A stretch of 64,000 nt of DNA, from contig JAUCBJ010006420.1 in assembly GCA_032718475.1 (NCBI GenBank), forward strand, positions 43,329 to 107,328. The letters run 5' to 3'. The first letter of the stretch is position 1. Each line of letters opens with the position of its first letter. The translations under genes and the position numbers were made by a program. Positions 1 to 12,901 of the stretch are shown in pieces. The stretch comes from Nemertoderma westbladi. Its lineage: Eukaryota > Xenacoelomorpha > Nemertodermatida > Nemertodermatidae. The notes beneath the pieces are model-generated. The model worked only from the letters and a program-made list of their open reading frames with translations. It made no database searches and had not been told where the DNA came from.

Positions 1-2660
1 GCAGGTAGGATAGTTAGTTAATTATAACGTATAAACTATAAGCATAGCTGAACCAAACTTAATTACCTTACACAATCTACAGTTAATGTTGGAGCGGAAA
101 TTATGAAAGTAGATGCCACTATGTTATATCCAATCTATAGAGCAATATACTCATACAGTATTGAACGTATTATTGCTAATACGTATGTAAATACATTAGT
201 TCAGTTACCTTAACCAATTCCGCTCTGTTATTATTGATGTCCAGTCCCCCTTAGCCCCCCCCCCACACCATGCGAACACCCTTCCTCCCTCCCTCCCCCC
301 GCAGATATATTAAAGGCCAGAGATTATTAAATTATTGTGTACACATACTAAACAATGCCCAATGCACACAAAATATCACACGTAATATTCTTACACGGCT
401 GTCCAAGTTCATTGTACCTACTCACACACCCCAGCCAAAGGGTATACATGTGGAGGCGTGACTTATACTTTATAAGGGGAAATAGGGTAGAGAAGCTGAC
501 ATAGGCCTAGCTACATGTTTATTTTTCCCTTTTATTATCAATAATTAATTATTAGGGATGTCCCTTATAAAATATATGATAGAATCTTGGGAAGGATTTA
601 GTACCACTGTGATGATACTAAAAATGATAGAATACAGAATATTTCCCACCCACCAGAGACGCGACATTGTTTCTTTTTGGAATCGTGGTCAGTCAGCTAT
701 AATTGTGAAATGTGGAGATTAGCTATCACTACTAACTATTAATGATGTGGGGACACACCCTAATTATATTGATAGAAATTATGATACTGATATTAATATT
801 TTTCAAAGAGGAACATGCTGCTAGTATCTCAATTTTCTAAAAAGATACAGATCAGAAGATATCGAGCACATTCATTGGCCAGTCACATAATAAAGAAGCA
901 TGTGAAATGTTTAAATTACGATTTTGATCATGAAGAATTCAGGATAATCATGAACCGAAATGGACCGTCAAATGAAAGATAATCTAAAAACAACCAAACA
1001 TACAGACAGGTGAAATTAAGTATTGCAATTAATATTAATTATAGTCATTATTAATTTAGTCTTTTAATTAATGAAACATTGTAAATTTAGTTGCGTTTAA
1101 AACATCGCTAAATTAAGATTACTTTCTTCCAATATAAGCTGATGCACTGCTTTTACCAGTCACAACTGTGCATGTGTATAGATTGCAACAATATTTTGTG
1201 TAACCGTACAGTAGTTCAGTAGTTGTATTCAATGACAGGTAGATAATGCCGCAATAGGCTATACGTACCGGGTAACCTACTCGTCAGACATACAGACATG
1301 TTAACATTATTCTACGGTATGGGTATTCCAGTTGTGTAATTTCAAGTACCGGTATAATTATTTAAATGTTTTACTAGAAAATAATTCATTTCTATTAAAC
1401 GACAGCCAGAAAATTGCTGTTTTTTCAGTAAAAAGGTTTTTTTTTACCTTAATCAACTAATTAACGGCTTTTATCTTAGCTTCTCGGAGGTCACACGCAC
1501 ATTCTACTTGGATGGAAAATTTATAAACTTTTGCTAAACAACATGTATATACCAGATTTGGTTAGATTTAATCGAGGATTGGCCGAGTTATTAAAAGTTT
1601 AAAATTTCGACACGACAGAAAACAGATTGAGACATACCTATTGAGGTATTGGTGTTCGTATGCTAAACTCGCGTTTTAAATTTTACCAAAAAATTGCCAA
1701 AGCTATTATCAAAATACTAGGTGTAAATATTGAGTTGTAAATCGCTATAATTCGAAGGATATTCATTCAATCCAATCAATTCTAGGATATTAAGGGGGTA
1801 TGCTCTCATGCGATTTTTTTTAAAACAGCTCTTACTGTAACTTCGTTTTGTAGGTCAATATCACTGTTATGTTGTGTTCAGCCAACGTGGGGGAAGGTCA
1901 AAGAGCAACAAAAATTGAAATTTTAAAATTTTATTGTGTCCGTCTAGCGGCGAGCGCGGAATGAAATTTTTCATTAAAAACACTACTAGTCCCTTAATAT
2001 TTAACCAAAGTTTTTGAAAAGAACTTTTTCGAACGCAGCATTATCATCGGAGGGGTACCCCCCCCCCCCCCCCCCCCCCCCCTAATTACGCGTAATGAAG
2101 AAACAAGATGGAGAGTTTTAAAAGCTCAACTAAATAATAATTAATATGCGAGAATAAATTAAAAAAAAAAAAATATAGCGATTTACGTCTCAAAATTGAC
2201 TTCTTCTTAAATGTACTGTATCAAAAGATGTTGCGGTACGTATTTTAGTTGGTAGTTTATTCCACCACAGTGTAGGTCCTGATACTGCGGAGGCGCGCTC
2301 ACCTGTCTATACAGTTCGTAGGAATTTACATTAAATCATGGCGGGAACGAGGGAAATGTATAATATTTGTGGGAAAAACAATTGGAGATTTTCTAGAAAT
2401 AAAAGCTATTAAATTAAATAAATAAATAAATCCTAATCTTTAAACGTCCGGCTCTAATAATGAAGTGTAATATTGGGGTTCCTTTGTTTTTATTTATAAT
2501 CTACAGTATATACCTAGGGTAGGCCTACTGATCCACCATCAATAAGCCATACTAAACTTACAACCACGTTTTAGTTGTTTCGAATAACTCCGCTTTGGAT
2601 ATGTTCCGCCAGTTGTCCATTTATATCGTCAGGGATCTACGCTCGTGTGTTATTAAATGA
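1..2660. other. Intergenic AT-rich spacer, no gene seen
   Basis: Only short unsupported ORFs occur here and no protein motif was recognised. A C run of about 25 bases lies at about 2058-2082 and a shorter one near 258-266. The rest is AT-rich sequence without a repeat structure I could define. Confidence 0.6.
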
Positions 2661-2671
2661 CGGAGATATAT

Positions 2672-2870
2672 TTTATGATTTATAATATATTATTTTATTA
2701 TATTTTATGATTTCTAATATATTATTTTATTATATTTTATGATTTCTAATATATTATTTTATTATATTTTATGATTTATAATATATTATTTTATTATATT
2801 TTATGATTTATAATATATTATTTTATTATATTTTATGATTTCTAATATATTATTTTATTATATTTTATTG
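2672..2870. repeat. AT-only tandem repeat, about 32-bp unit
   Basis: About six head-to-tail copies of a nearly pure A/T unit are present. The units differ mainly by one alternation (tttataa versus tttctaa). No coding content. Confidence 0.85.
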
Positions 2871-2879
2871 ATTTATGAT

Positions 2880-3940
2880 TCGTCTACGATAATTTTTTTT
2901 ATAACTCCCATTTTTTTAACCAACATTTTCAGGCCGGCAGTAAAATGTGAATTAAATTTACAATTTACCAATTATTTCGTTTTAAATTTGTTTAATTTTA
3001 AATTGTGAATTTTTAAATTAGATTAAATAATTGCAATATTTTGAGGGACCCTTTGGTAGAAACCACTCCCTACATAGAGGCAGTTTTGTTATTAAAAACT
3101 TTATCGTTTTTTTTAACTTCGGGAAAATTGTCAATAACATCATCAATAATTGTAGAGTTCGATCTCATTAAGGTAAATACGTACAGGTACTGAAGTCAAT
3201 TCAGATAATCTCCAATCAATTGTCCATAGCTCTTAGATATGATAGAATTAGTTTCAGTTTGTAAGTCTCGTCACGTTTCAGCAAGTTTCACACATTGTTG
3301 AACTTGAGCTCTCTTTGGTTGCGCCCCAGGGCATGTGCCTTAATTACCTACCCTTAAATACTCCACTGACGAGGTCACAAATTCAGCAACCTCTCTCGAC
3401 AAGAGCGCTAGTAACCTAAACTGATATTGGTAACCGTTGAAACATTCAATTAGAAATACAGTGGGATATTATGAATAGCAACAGGAACATGTTGATCTCC
3501 CAGAAAACCTTCTTCCAACAAATCAAACAAAATAAATTAAACAACTAACATAGTCACAGACGATCAAACTTAAAGGATTTCTTATAATATTGAAATTAAA
3601 TACCGGTAAATATAGCAGTAACGATATAAATTAAGGCACTAATTGCAGTAAAAAAAAAACTCATTCAAAACATATACCAGCCTAATCTCACCTATAGTAG
3701 AAATAATAATAATGAATTATGGCATCAGAACCCCCCCCCCCCTCCCCATGTCAACTACATTCTCATTCATATGCTCAAATATTAAACCAATGGCATGGCC
3801 ATCACTTTGTTATGTTATCTACCGTGGTATTGTTGGAATATCAGTACACAGTTAATGTTTTGGCTCTGGCAAAATTTGTATCTACATGAGACAACCACAA
3901 CCGACGAACGTTATTGTCAACGTTAATTATCAATGAGGTA
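2880..3940. other. Non-coding spacer before the minisatellite
   Basis: No ORF with a recognisable protein was found. A C run sits at about 3731-3742 shortly before the large minisatellite. Nothing else stands out. Confidence 0.55.
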
Positions 3941-3941
3941 A

Positions 3942-6898
3942 AAGGAGAAGTTACAACGGCAGGTTGTTCTAACCAAAACAATAAATAGGACTCAATAGAT
4001 CAGGTTGCAATGTTAGGTTGCTCTAACCAAAACAATAAATGGGACTCAATAGATCAGGTTGCAATGTTAGGTTGCTCTAACCAAAACAATAAATGGGACT
4101 CAATAGATCAGGTTGCAATGTTAGGTTGTTCTTACCAAAACAATAAATGGGACTCAATAGATCAGGTTGCAATGTTAGGTTGTTCTAACCAAAACAATAA
4201 ATTAAATGGGACTCAATAGATCAGGTTACAACGGCAGGTTCTTCTAACCAAAACAATAAATGGGACTCAATAGATCAGGTTGCAATGTTAGGTTGCTCTA
4301 ACCAAAACAATAAATGGGACTCAATAGATCAGGTTGCAATGTTAGGTTGTTCTAACCAAAACAATAAATTAAACGGGACTCAATAGATCAGGTTACAACG
4401 GCAGGTTGTTCTAACCAAAACAATAAATGGGACTCAATAGATCAGGTTGCAATGTTAGGTTGTTCTAACCAAAACAATAAATTAAATGGGACTCAATAGA
4501 TCAGGTTACAACGGCAGGTTGTTCTAACCAAAACAATAAATGGGACTCAATAGATCAGGTTGCAATGTTAGGTTGCTCTAACCAAAACAATAAATGGGAC
4601 TCAATAGATCAGGTTGCAATGTTAGGTTGTTCTAACCAAAACAATAAATGGGACTCAATAGATCGGGTTGCAATGTTAGGTTGTTCTAACCAAAACAATA
4701 AATTAAATGGGACTCAATAGATCAGGTTACAACGGCAGGTTGTTCTAACCAAAACAATAAATAGGACTCAATAGATCAGGTTGCAATGTTAGGTTGCTCT
4801 AACCAAAACAATAAATGGGACTCAATAGATCGGGTTGCAATGTTAGGTTGTTCTAACCAAAACAATAAATTAAATGGGACTCAATAGATCAGGTTACAAC
4901 GGCAGGTTGTTCTAACCAAAACAATAAATAGGACTCAATAGATCAGGTTGCAATGTTAGGTTGCTCTAACCAAAACAATAAATGGGACTCAATAGATCGG
5001 GTTGCAATGTTAGGTTGTTCTAACCAAAACAATAAATTAAATGGGACTCAATAGATCAGGTTACAACGGCAGGTTGTTCTAACCAAAACAATAAATAGGA
5101 CTCAATAGATCAGGTTGCAATGTTAGGTTGCTCTAACCAAAACAATAAATGGGACTCAATAGATCAGGTTGCAATGTTAGGTTGTTCTAACCAAAACAAT
5201 AAATGGGACTCAATAGATCAGGTTGCAATGTTAGGTTGTTCTAACCAAAACAATAAATTAAATGGGACTCAATAGATCAGGTTACAACGGCAGGTTGTTC
5301 TAACCAAAACAATAAATGGGACTCAATAGATCAGGTTGCAATGTTAGGTTGTTCTAACCAAAACAATAAATTAAATGGGACTCAATAGATCAGGTTACAA
5401 CGGCAGGTTGTTCTAACCAAAACAATGAATGGGACTCAATAGATCAGGTTGCAATGTTAGGTTGTTCTAACCAAAACAATAAATTAAATGGGACTCAATA
5501 GATCAGGTTACAACGGCAGGTTGTTCTAACCAAAACAATAAATGGGACTCAATAGATCAGGTTGCAATGTTAGGTTGTTCTAACCAAAACAATAAATTAA
5601 ATGGGACTCAATAGATCAGGTTACAACGGCAGGCTGTTCTACCCAAAACAATAAATGGGACTCAATAGATCAGGTTGCAATGTTAGGTTGTTCTAACCAA
5701 AACAATAAATGGGACTCAATAGACCAGGTTGCAATGTTAGGTTGTTCTAACTAAAACAATAAATGAGACTCAATAGATCAGGTTACAACGGCAGGTTGTT
5801 CTAACCAAAACAATAAATGGGACTCAATAGATCAGGTTGCAATGTTAGGTTGTTCTAACCAAAACAATAAATTAAATGGGACTCAATAGATCAGGTTACA
5901 ACGGCAGGTTGTTCTAACCAAAACAATAAATGGGACTCAATAGATCAGGTTGCAATGTTAGGTTGTTCTAACCAAAACAATACATTAAATGGGACTCAAT
6001 AGATCAGGTTACAACGGCAGGTTGTTCTACCCAAAACAATAAATGGGACTCAATAGATCAGGTTGCAATGTTAGGTTGTTCTAACCAAAACAATAAATGG
6101 GACTCAATAGATCAGGTTGCAATGTTAGGTTGTTCTAACCAAAACAATAAATTAAATGGGACTCAATAGATCAGGTTACAACGGCAGGTTGTTCTAACCA
6201 AAACAATAAATGGGACTCAATAGATCAGGTTGCAATGTTAGGTTGTTCTAACCAAAACAATAAATTAAATGGGACTCAATAGATCAGGTTACAACGGCAG
6301 GTTGTTCTAACCAAAACAATAAATGGGACTCAATAGATCAGGTTGCAATGTTAGGTAGTTCTAACCAAAACAATACATTAAATGGGACTCAATAGATCAG
6401 GTTACAACGGCAGGTTGTTCTACCCAAAACAATAAATGGAACTCAATAGATCAGGTTGCAATGTTAGGTTGTTCTAACCAAAACAATACATTAAATGGGA
6501 CTCAATAGATCAGGTTGCAATGTTAGGTTGTTCTAACCAAAACAATAAATGGGACTCAATAGATCAGGTTACAATGTTAGTTTGTTCTAACCAAAACAAT
6601 AAATGGGACTCAATAGATCAGGTTACAATGTTAGGTTGTTCTAACCAAAACAATAAATGAGACTCAATAGATCAGGTTACAAAGGCAGGTTGTTCTAACC
6701 AAAACAATAAATGGGACTCAATAGATCAGGTTGCAATGTTAGGTTGTTCTAACCAAAACAATAAATGAGAGTCAATAGTTCATACAGTGGTAGGTTGTTC
6801 TAATCTAACCAAAACATGAAACGAGCGGCAATAACTCAGGTTATAGTGGTGCATTGTTCTCACCAAAACAATAAACGGGACTCAATAGATCAGGTAAC
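3942..6898. repeat. 3-kb minisatellite with higher-order structure (54- and 59-bp units)
   Basis: Roughly fifty units each contain the core AACCAAAACAATAAAT followed by GGGACTCAATAGATCAGG. Two unit types alternate. The 54-bp type carries TTGCAATGTTAGGTTG. The other carries TTACAACGGCAGGTTG and follows a unit with a 5-bp TTAAA extension. In many stretches the pair repeats as a dimer of about 113 bp. The 54-bp unit is a multiple of three, which is why short artificial 18-residue-repeat ORFs appear; they are not genes. Units near 6770-6898 are more diverged, as expected at an array edge. Confidence 0.95.
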
Positions 6899-7185
6899 AG
6901 TTTCACTTTTTGTTCACAGTAACTGGTATCGGTTCTTTACAGTAGACACCTCATTATTCTATTTAGTCTAGGACCCGGTTAGGATTTGATAACTTTTGAG
7001 ATTATTCTCAACTGCAATAGGGTAATGAGAATACAAGGCAGAACCTCTTATATGAGACTAAATTAATAACCGGTGAGGAGTGAGGTTCGAATAAGTCAGT
7101 TGATATCGCCAAAAATAATTAAACAACTCTATTCATCAAAATGACGATAAACATCTGAATCTTTTCAATGTGAATGAATTGGGAC

Positions 7186-7372
7186 ATATGGAGGTCCAAA
7201 AGGGACATTAAAAATATTTTTTGCTAACTCGTGCTTACGACTTAGTAAGTCGTGCGCACGACTTGCCATCCCTAAAACCTAGTTAGTTAGTCGTTCGCAC
7301 GACTTAGTTTAGTAATTCGCTCGCATATGTTAACAAAAAATATTCTTTTATGTCCCTTTAGGGGCTACTTTG
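7186..7372. mobile_element. Small foldback (MITE-like) element
   Basis: About 7198-7227 (gggacat, then an AT-rich stretch, ttgctaac) is the reverse complement, with a few mismatches, of about 7328-7357 (gttaacaaaaaatatt to gtccc). Between the arms lie further palindromes, including GTCGTGCGCACGAC at 7249-7262 and a related one near 7290-7305. The layout suits a miniature inverted-repeat element, but no target-site duplication could be fixed and no transposase is present. Confidence 0.55.
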
Positions 7373-7502
7373 AATGGATATTTGGAAAATATGCTATTTT
7401 TAGAAAAGCATGTATAACTGCATAACTATAAAAAATATAAATATTATCAGATTAAATTATTTATCTATATTGTGGAATTTGATGAAACCATTGCAAATAT
7501 TA

Positions 7503-8471
7503 TTACTTATTAACTAACATCCAATGTTTAACATTCTCATAAACTAGGAATGTTATAGATGTAGCAGGAACTACCCTCAATAAACTTGGAACCAAACCCT
7601 TATAGAAACCTCGCAGACTCTCGTTCCTATATGTCCGTCGTATAGTGTCCCAGACACCGTGGTAGACCACATGCTGGTCCTGCAGCCGGGCACGCAGTAC
7701 CTGGTATGGGTAGGTCACTACCACCGCAAACCCTTTACTGATTGCCGCGAATAGAATATATAAACCTGAGGAGAACTGATAATCAACGGGAGAGACGTCG
7801 ATATGGGAGCAATAGATCTTCTTGAGTTCCTCGTAGGCCATGAACTGTAGTGCCCCGTGGGAGACGCCAAACAGCCCAGGAAGGAGTCCCTTGTACAGAC
7901 CTCGGACGCCAGCCTCCCGGTACACAGAGAGGATACAATGCACCATACCGCGGTACTTCGGGGCGGTTGAGTCTAGCGACTCGTACTGGAGACACAGGCG
8001 GGTCTTGGCGACCCATATAGGGTTGGTAGCGACAACGGTCACCGCTCCCGCCTGCGCGGCGCATAGCAGATGCGTAGCTGCGCTCAACGGGACAGTCGCA
8101 TCGTCGCTGGAGGCAGTGTAACTACGCTTGAAGGCGCCATATATGAAGAAGTAGAGTCCCCACGCGGAGCCAGCTCCCCAGACGTTGGGAGTAACTCCTT
8201 TATACAAACCGCGGATGCCTTCCGATCTGTAGATCGAACGAACGCAGTCTAGAATCCCCTCGTATTTCGGGCGGAGCATCATTCCGTCGTTTACGGAGAG
8301 TCTGACTTTCACTAAGTCCAGTGGGTGGACAACCAAGGTGGAAATAACCCCGCCCAGAACCCCGGCTACGAGATTCTCGTATTGGACGTTCTTTAACATT
8401 CCGGCCCAGATTCCTTCGTTCACAGAGAATCCGTTGGTTGTAGTCGCGGTAGCGGTGTTTCCGAGTTTCAT
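7503..8471 (-). CDS. SLC25A32: Mitochondrial carrier, SLC25A32-like (folate/FAD transporter)
   Basis: The 322-codon minus-strand ORF has the three-fold mitochondrial carrier structure, six predicted membrane helices in an inner-membrane carrier. The signature motifs are PLDLVKVR (residues 50-57), PIWVAKTR (151-158) and PYQVLRAR (255-262). Family-specific stretches match vertebrate SLC25A32 as I know it: GVTPNVWGAG (92-101), FGVSHGALQFMAYE (201-214) and ARLQDQH (261-267). That family moves folate and/or FAD into the matrix. The length is normal for the family. The start at 8471 has A at -3 and no better upstream ATG in frame. The frame has no interruption and no intron, whereas vertebrate orthologues are split into several exons. 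GC content is clearly higher than the flanks. No A-tail or short direct repeats mark it as a recent retrocopy, so an old retrogene or a lineage that lost introns are both possible. The carrier assignment is firm; the subfamily is very likely. Confidence 0.93.
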   Translation of the reverse strand: MKLGNTATATTTNGFSVNEGIWAGMLKNVQYENLVAGVLGGVISTLVVHPLDLVKVRLSVNDGMMLRPKYEGILDCVRSIYRSEGIRGLYKGVTPNVWGAGSAWGLYFFIYGAFKRSYTASSDDATVPLSAATHLLCAAQAGAVTVVATNPIWVAKTRLCLQYESLDSTAPKYRGMVHCILSVYREAGVRGLYKGLLPGLFGVSHGALQFMAYEELKKIYCSHIDVSPVDYQFSSGLYILFAAISKGFAVVVTYPYQVLRARLQDQHVVYHGVWDTIRRTYRNESLRGFYKGLVPSLLRVVPATSITFLVYENVKHWMLVNK

Positions 8472-8657
8472 TTTAAATTGTTTGGAATTCTTGCTTTCGC
8501 GGGGGGTTTGTGTTGCGCAATGCGGTAGAAGAAGACAAAACCTACTGTAGGATTGTAGGAGCTCTACTCTACGTCAACAACAATTTGATTTTATTTTTAT
8601 TTATTACGAAACATTTTTCTAAGCTTACATGCACACAAATAAATTGTTACTAAGTAA

Positions 8658-8886
8658 TAATGGCCATATCCTGGTATTTGGTCCGCGGACCAAATACGTT
8701 TTCCGGCAAAGCCATTTAAATGAGCAGGTTAGTAAAGGAGCAGGTTACAGTGGCTTGTTGGGGGAACCAAAACAATAAACATTGAATTACTTCATTGTTA
8801 TTAATATTTTATTGTACATGATTACACATGATTACATTATACATTGGTCCGCGGACCAGAAGCCAGTATAATGCCGTAATAATTGT
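8658..8886. mobile_element. Short inverted-repeat element with CCGCGG palindromes
   Basis: A perfect 24-bp palindrome lies at 8674-8697, centred on GGTCCGCGGACC. A second copy of the core is at about 8845-8858. The flanks (ggccatatcctgg on the left, ccagtataatgcc on the right) are inverted and similar, so the unit reads as about 225 bp with 35-40 bp imperfect TIRs. It encloses one diverged unit of the AACCAAAACAATAAA minisatellite at about 8730-8780. Non-coding and MITE-like; the transposon family is unknown. Confidence 0.6.
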
Positions 8887-9960
8887 ACAGTAGTATTAAG
8901 TAAAATAATTAGTAAATTACGGTAAATGAAAAAATATTATGAATAATTATAATTGACTTCAAGGTAAAGACGGAGGTTGATCGTGAAGGCTCATTACATC
9001 AACCACCGGATAGACAATTGTAATATTATATTAAATTTTGTTAATATTAGTTCGGAAATGCAACTACCAAAAATAAATGCAAATATTGAGTGATATTAGA
9101 TTAACTTAGTTCAGTAATTATCCGGTAGGCATCTACAGAACCTACCAGAATACAGAAGTACGGTTCAGGCAGTCAGGTAGGCCTGTCGCGCTGCCTGCAG
9201 GAAACGGCCGGTGCATTAGTGTCTAAACTACAACAGGCTGGCAGGCTTCTGGGTTTACAGCTTCTACTGTCCTACTACAGTACTACACTTTATGATACTT
9301 AGTGCTGAGCTGACGTGCTAGTACAGTAGTAGGATATGTTAGAATGTTACTGATAGGAACTAACTATAGGTTACTATTAGAACACAAGATAATTTCTGAA
9401 TTAGGTAGTCAGGTATTGTTATCAAAGTCAGGCTGTCAGTCAGTCGGGTAAAGTACATGAAGTAGGCAGGTAGGTGTGTAGGTACTGTACTGTAATCAAA
9501 TTAACAGAGTAATGAAATTAGAATATAAATTTTAAATAGAAAATGTTGAAAACAAGTGACTGACAAAGAAAATATGAAATATTACAGTAGGCCTATTACT
9601 GTCACTATTAGACAGTTACCGGTACTGTTAACCCACACTTAACACCAGACAACAGACAGGTAGGAATATTGATACCGGAAATCACCTGTTGTTAAACGAA
9701 TAGTTTGAATTTCCCTCTCAGTTCTAGGCCGAATTTCTATTGATAGATAATAAGGATTTATTACAGTATGTAGTGTAAAATTTAAGTTTTACTGGTTACT
9801 ATTTTATACGGCATTGATTTTTGATGTCCGTTTTTTTTACTTTTTTGTCCGCCTTTTCTTACGAATTGTGCATAATTACTTTTTGTTGTCCGCTTCATGA
9901 CTTTTTATGTATGCATTTCTTCAAACTGTCAGACTGCTGATTTCTGGACTGTCAGACAGT
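8887..9960. other. Non-coding spacer
   Basis: No recognisable ORF. The sequence holds many short low-complexity stretches such as AGGCCTAC and CAGGTAGG words, and T-rich tracts with repeated TTTTTGTCCGC near 9820-9890. No function is claimed. Confidence 0.5.
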
Positions 9961-10372
9961 TGATTTAAGGGAAAGGAGCAGGTTACAGAGGCAGGCTTTT
10001 CTAACCAAAACAATAAACGGTCATTTTACCAAATGAAGGAAAGGGGCAGATATTACGGAGGCGGGATTTTCGAACCAAAACAATAAACGATTACTTTTAC
10101 AGATTAAGGGAAAGGAGCAGGTTACAGAACAGGGCTTTTATAACCAAAACAAATAATTAACGATTACTTTTACAAATTGAGGGAAAGTATCAGATTACAG
10201 ATGCAGGCTTTTTAAACCAAAAAATAAAAAGTCACTTAACTAAATGAGGAAAAGGAGCAGGTTACAGAGGCGGGATTTTCTAACCAAAACAATAAACCAC
10301 CACTTTAACAATTAAGAGAAAGGATAAGGTTACTGAGGCGGGCTTTTCTAACCAAAACAATAAACGATCATT
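9961..10372. repeat. Diverged second block of the AACCAAAACAATAAA minisatellite
   Basis: About six tandem units of 62-70 bp share GGGAAAGGAGCAGGTTACAG, a GGCTTTTCTAACC-type stretch and AACCAAAACAATAAA with the big array at 3.9-6.9 kb. The units are longer and much more diverged. The SLC25A32-like gene lies between the two blocks. Confidence 0.85.
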
Positions 10373-11869
10373 TACCAAATGTGGAGCACATTACGACGCA
10401 TCTTTATACCTACTGTACAATACAGCATTACTGCAAAATACTGTTCTATATACTGATACCAGAACTGATTACCTAAGAGAACAGCAGTAGATATACCGAT
10501 AGCTTGCAACCTAATCGAAAATTTCCGGAGGACATAAAAAGTAAAAATCAGAGGACACAATGAGTGATTTCAACGGACAAGAAAAATTATTGTGATTTTG
10601 TAATATAGGCCTACATTATTTTATGAAAGATTGATATAATTACGAACATTTTGAGCGTAATAACAAAATTACGAGGGTTGCTTTGTCTCCTAACGGATCC
10701 AAAGTCTCCCTCACCCGATTTTTATTATCAGTTTTGTGATATTATAGCCTTTTAATCTCCCGTTTCATCTCTACTGAAGTGTTGCCATTCACGCCACAGG
10801 TATTTCCTCTACGATTTTAAATAATCAAGTTAGATTGTTAAAGTTAGGCCTAGGAATATTCTTCAGTTACTAAGCCAATAATTTTAATTCACCCTTCAAT
10901 GCGTTTGCAGTACTTATAATCGAAATTTAAAATTACTTATTTCCTCTGGTTGACATTCAACTTATCATGTTATGTAGAGCTTTATTTTGTCAATTTGCAT
11001 CGACTGAAAATTGAAATTGCACCGATTTAAATTGAAACGGACCAACTGTGCTTGTATTAGTAATAATTTAAATGAATAAAAAATATAATTATTTATTTTC
11101 GAAAGTGTTTAAACGGAACAATGGATGGAGAGAAAAATAGAAAAACAATTTGTTTTGCTATATTTCGGACACCTTACGGTGACCGTCGTCAGACTTTAAT
11201 TTAATTACACAACATAACAACAGATTATAAGAGCTGCAAATGTTTAATCAAATTTATTACATGGGAAAAAATGCAGAACTTTTTTTCACTACTCCCGAGG
11301 CATATAATTTTCCGAAAGAAAGCGAGGTTAATGACGGGTCGAGAGAATATTAAAACAAATTTTCTACGTTTTTCTTTGTTGCCTATTTCTTTAATAAAAG
11401 ATAGAGCGATATAGTGTTACAAGATAAATTGAACGTATATTGCTTCCATAGTTACTGCGTTTCATATTATTGCACTCTTCAACTCCTGAAGCTGCCTTAC
11501 TCAATGTTAAATAATTTAATCTCGAACATTTATTATGTATAAAGAGCCGCTTAAGAACAAAAACCAATATTGGATATTGAGTTATGTTTTGGTGTAAGCC
11601 GTGTATACACTAAATTTGCAATAACTTTTGAGTTTGTGAATGGATTTTGCTCAAATTACGTGAAAGGCTTTTCTACTTCGATGCTCTTTCAACACATGTA
11701 ATAAAATTTAAGAATTTCCCTTAACAATATTTTAATATACTTTTTCGCTGGGAAAAAAGTAAAAACAATGCAATCATAATCATAATCTTTTATTCGGGGT
11801 ATATTCGAGCGAAAAAGTAACAATTTTAGAATAAAACATTATACTTTTATGTGGTGGTAATTTTAATAG
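10373..11869. other. Non-coding spacer
   Basis: No credible coding ORF. It is an AT-rich interval between the minisatellite block and the left end of the pogo-like transposon, with no repeat recognised. Confidence 0.5.
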
Positions 11870-12901
11870 TACCGTCATCCGGGGTTATTTGAACCAAAGG
11901 GTATACTTGTGCCACTTCGGGAAGGAATGACTTCATAGATTACAATTTTACATATAAGTGTACTAAAGTGGAATATTTGCGGTCTTACCAGTCAGATAAA
12001 CAATCTGCAAATTATAACATGCCATTTGTAGAGCTATAAATTTAATTTTAAACATAAAAAACTCATTTATTGATCTTTGGAATATACCATAAAAAATAAA
12101 GAGCATCAAAATGGGTGTGATATTTTTTGTCTCAATAAACTATGGCAATCATTAACTGTTTAAAATTAGTCACACATACTCTAAAATTGTCATAGACATC
12201 GGTTTTACCTTTTTAAATGGCTATGAATTGTTTAATTCACATATTATTCAATGGACTTTTAAAAATCAAGAAATGGGGATACTTGAACCATGGTGGATAA
12301 TTGAGCCACTTACAATATGGTAATGATTTTGTAATAAATTTATACTTTTGGATTACCAAGCAGACTATTAAACGGTAGGTACGCACACAGTACACTCATA
12401 CAGTCATGACATGACTCATGGTATCAGCATCAGGGCCATTATAAAGTGTATATGTACCATACCTAATACAGTAATACAAAAGTACTGTACTAAAGCTGTT
12501 TGTTATAAGTACCTTACTGATCTCTGGTAAATATGCACTACCCATAAGTCAGTAAGTATTGTATAATCTTAATTGTAATTTGATAATTGTTTGAATTTGA
12601 TAATTGTAATTGTAATTGTGAGGTATATCATATCACTAGGCCTACTTACTTTATCTACATTGTGTACCGGACAATGGGACTGGGACACCGGGTACATAAT
12701 TCGTACGTATTATTACCTGGCATACATGTACTGATGTACTCTCCATTCAGATCCACAATCTACTGCATATAGATCTACTGTCACTGACATACGGTAGGCC
12801 CTACTGTGTTTCTGATCTGTTTGAATTTTTTATTATATTCTATTATAAACGTTAACTACTGAACAGTATGGTATATGAAACATTCAGACGTTGATTAAGT
12901 C

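Noticed and set aside
4010-4219. ORF with 18-residue MLGCSNQNNKWDSIDQVA repeats
   Set aside because: It is a by-product of the 54-bp minisatellite unit; flanking 59-bp units break the frame.
3942-6898. CRISPR array
   Set aside because: Units are directly adjacent and fully repetitive with no unique spacers, in a eukaryotic context.
7503-8471. Carrier as a recent processed pseudogene
   Set aside because: The frame is fully intact, signature motifs are preserved, and no A-tail or target duplication is visible.
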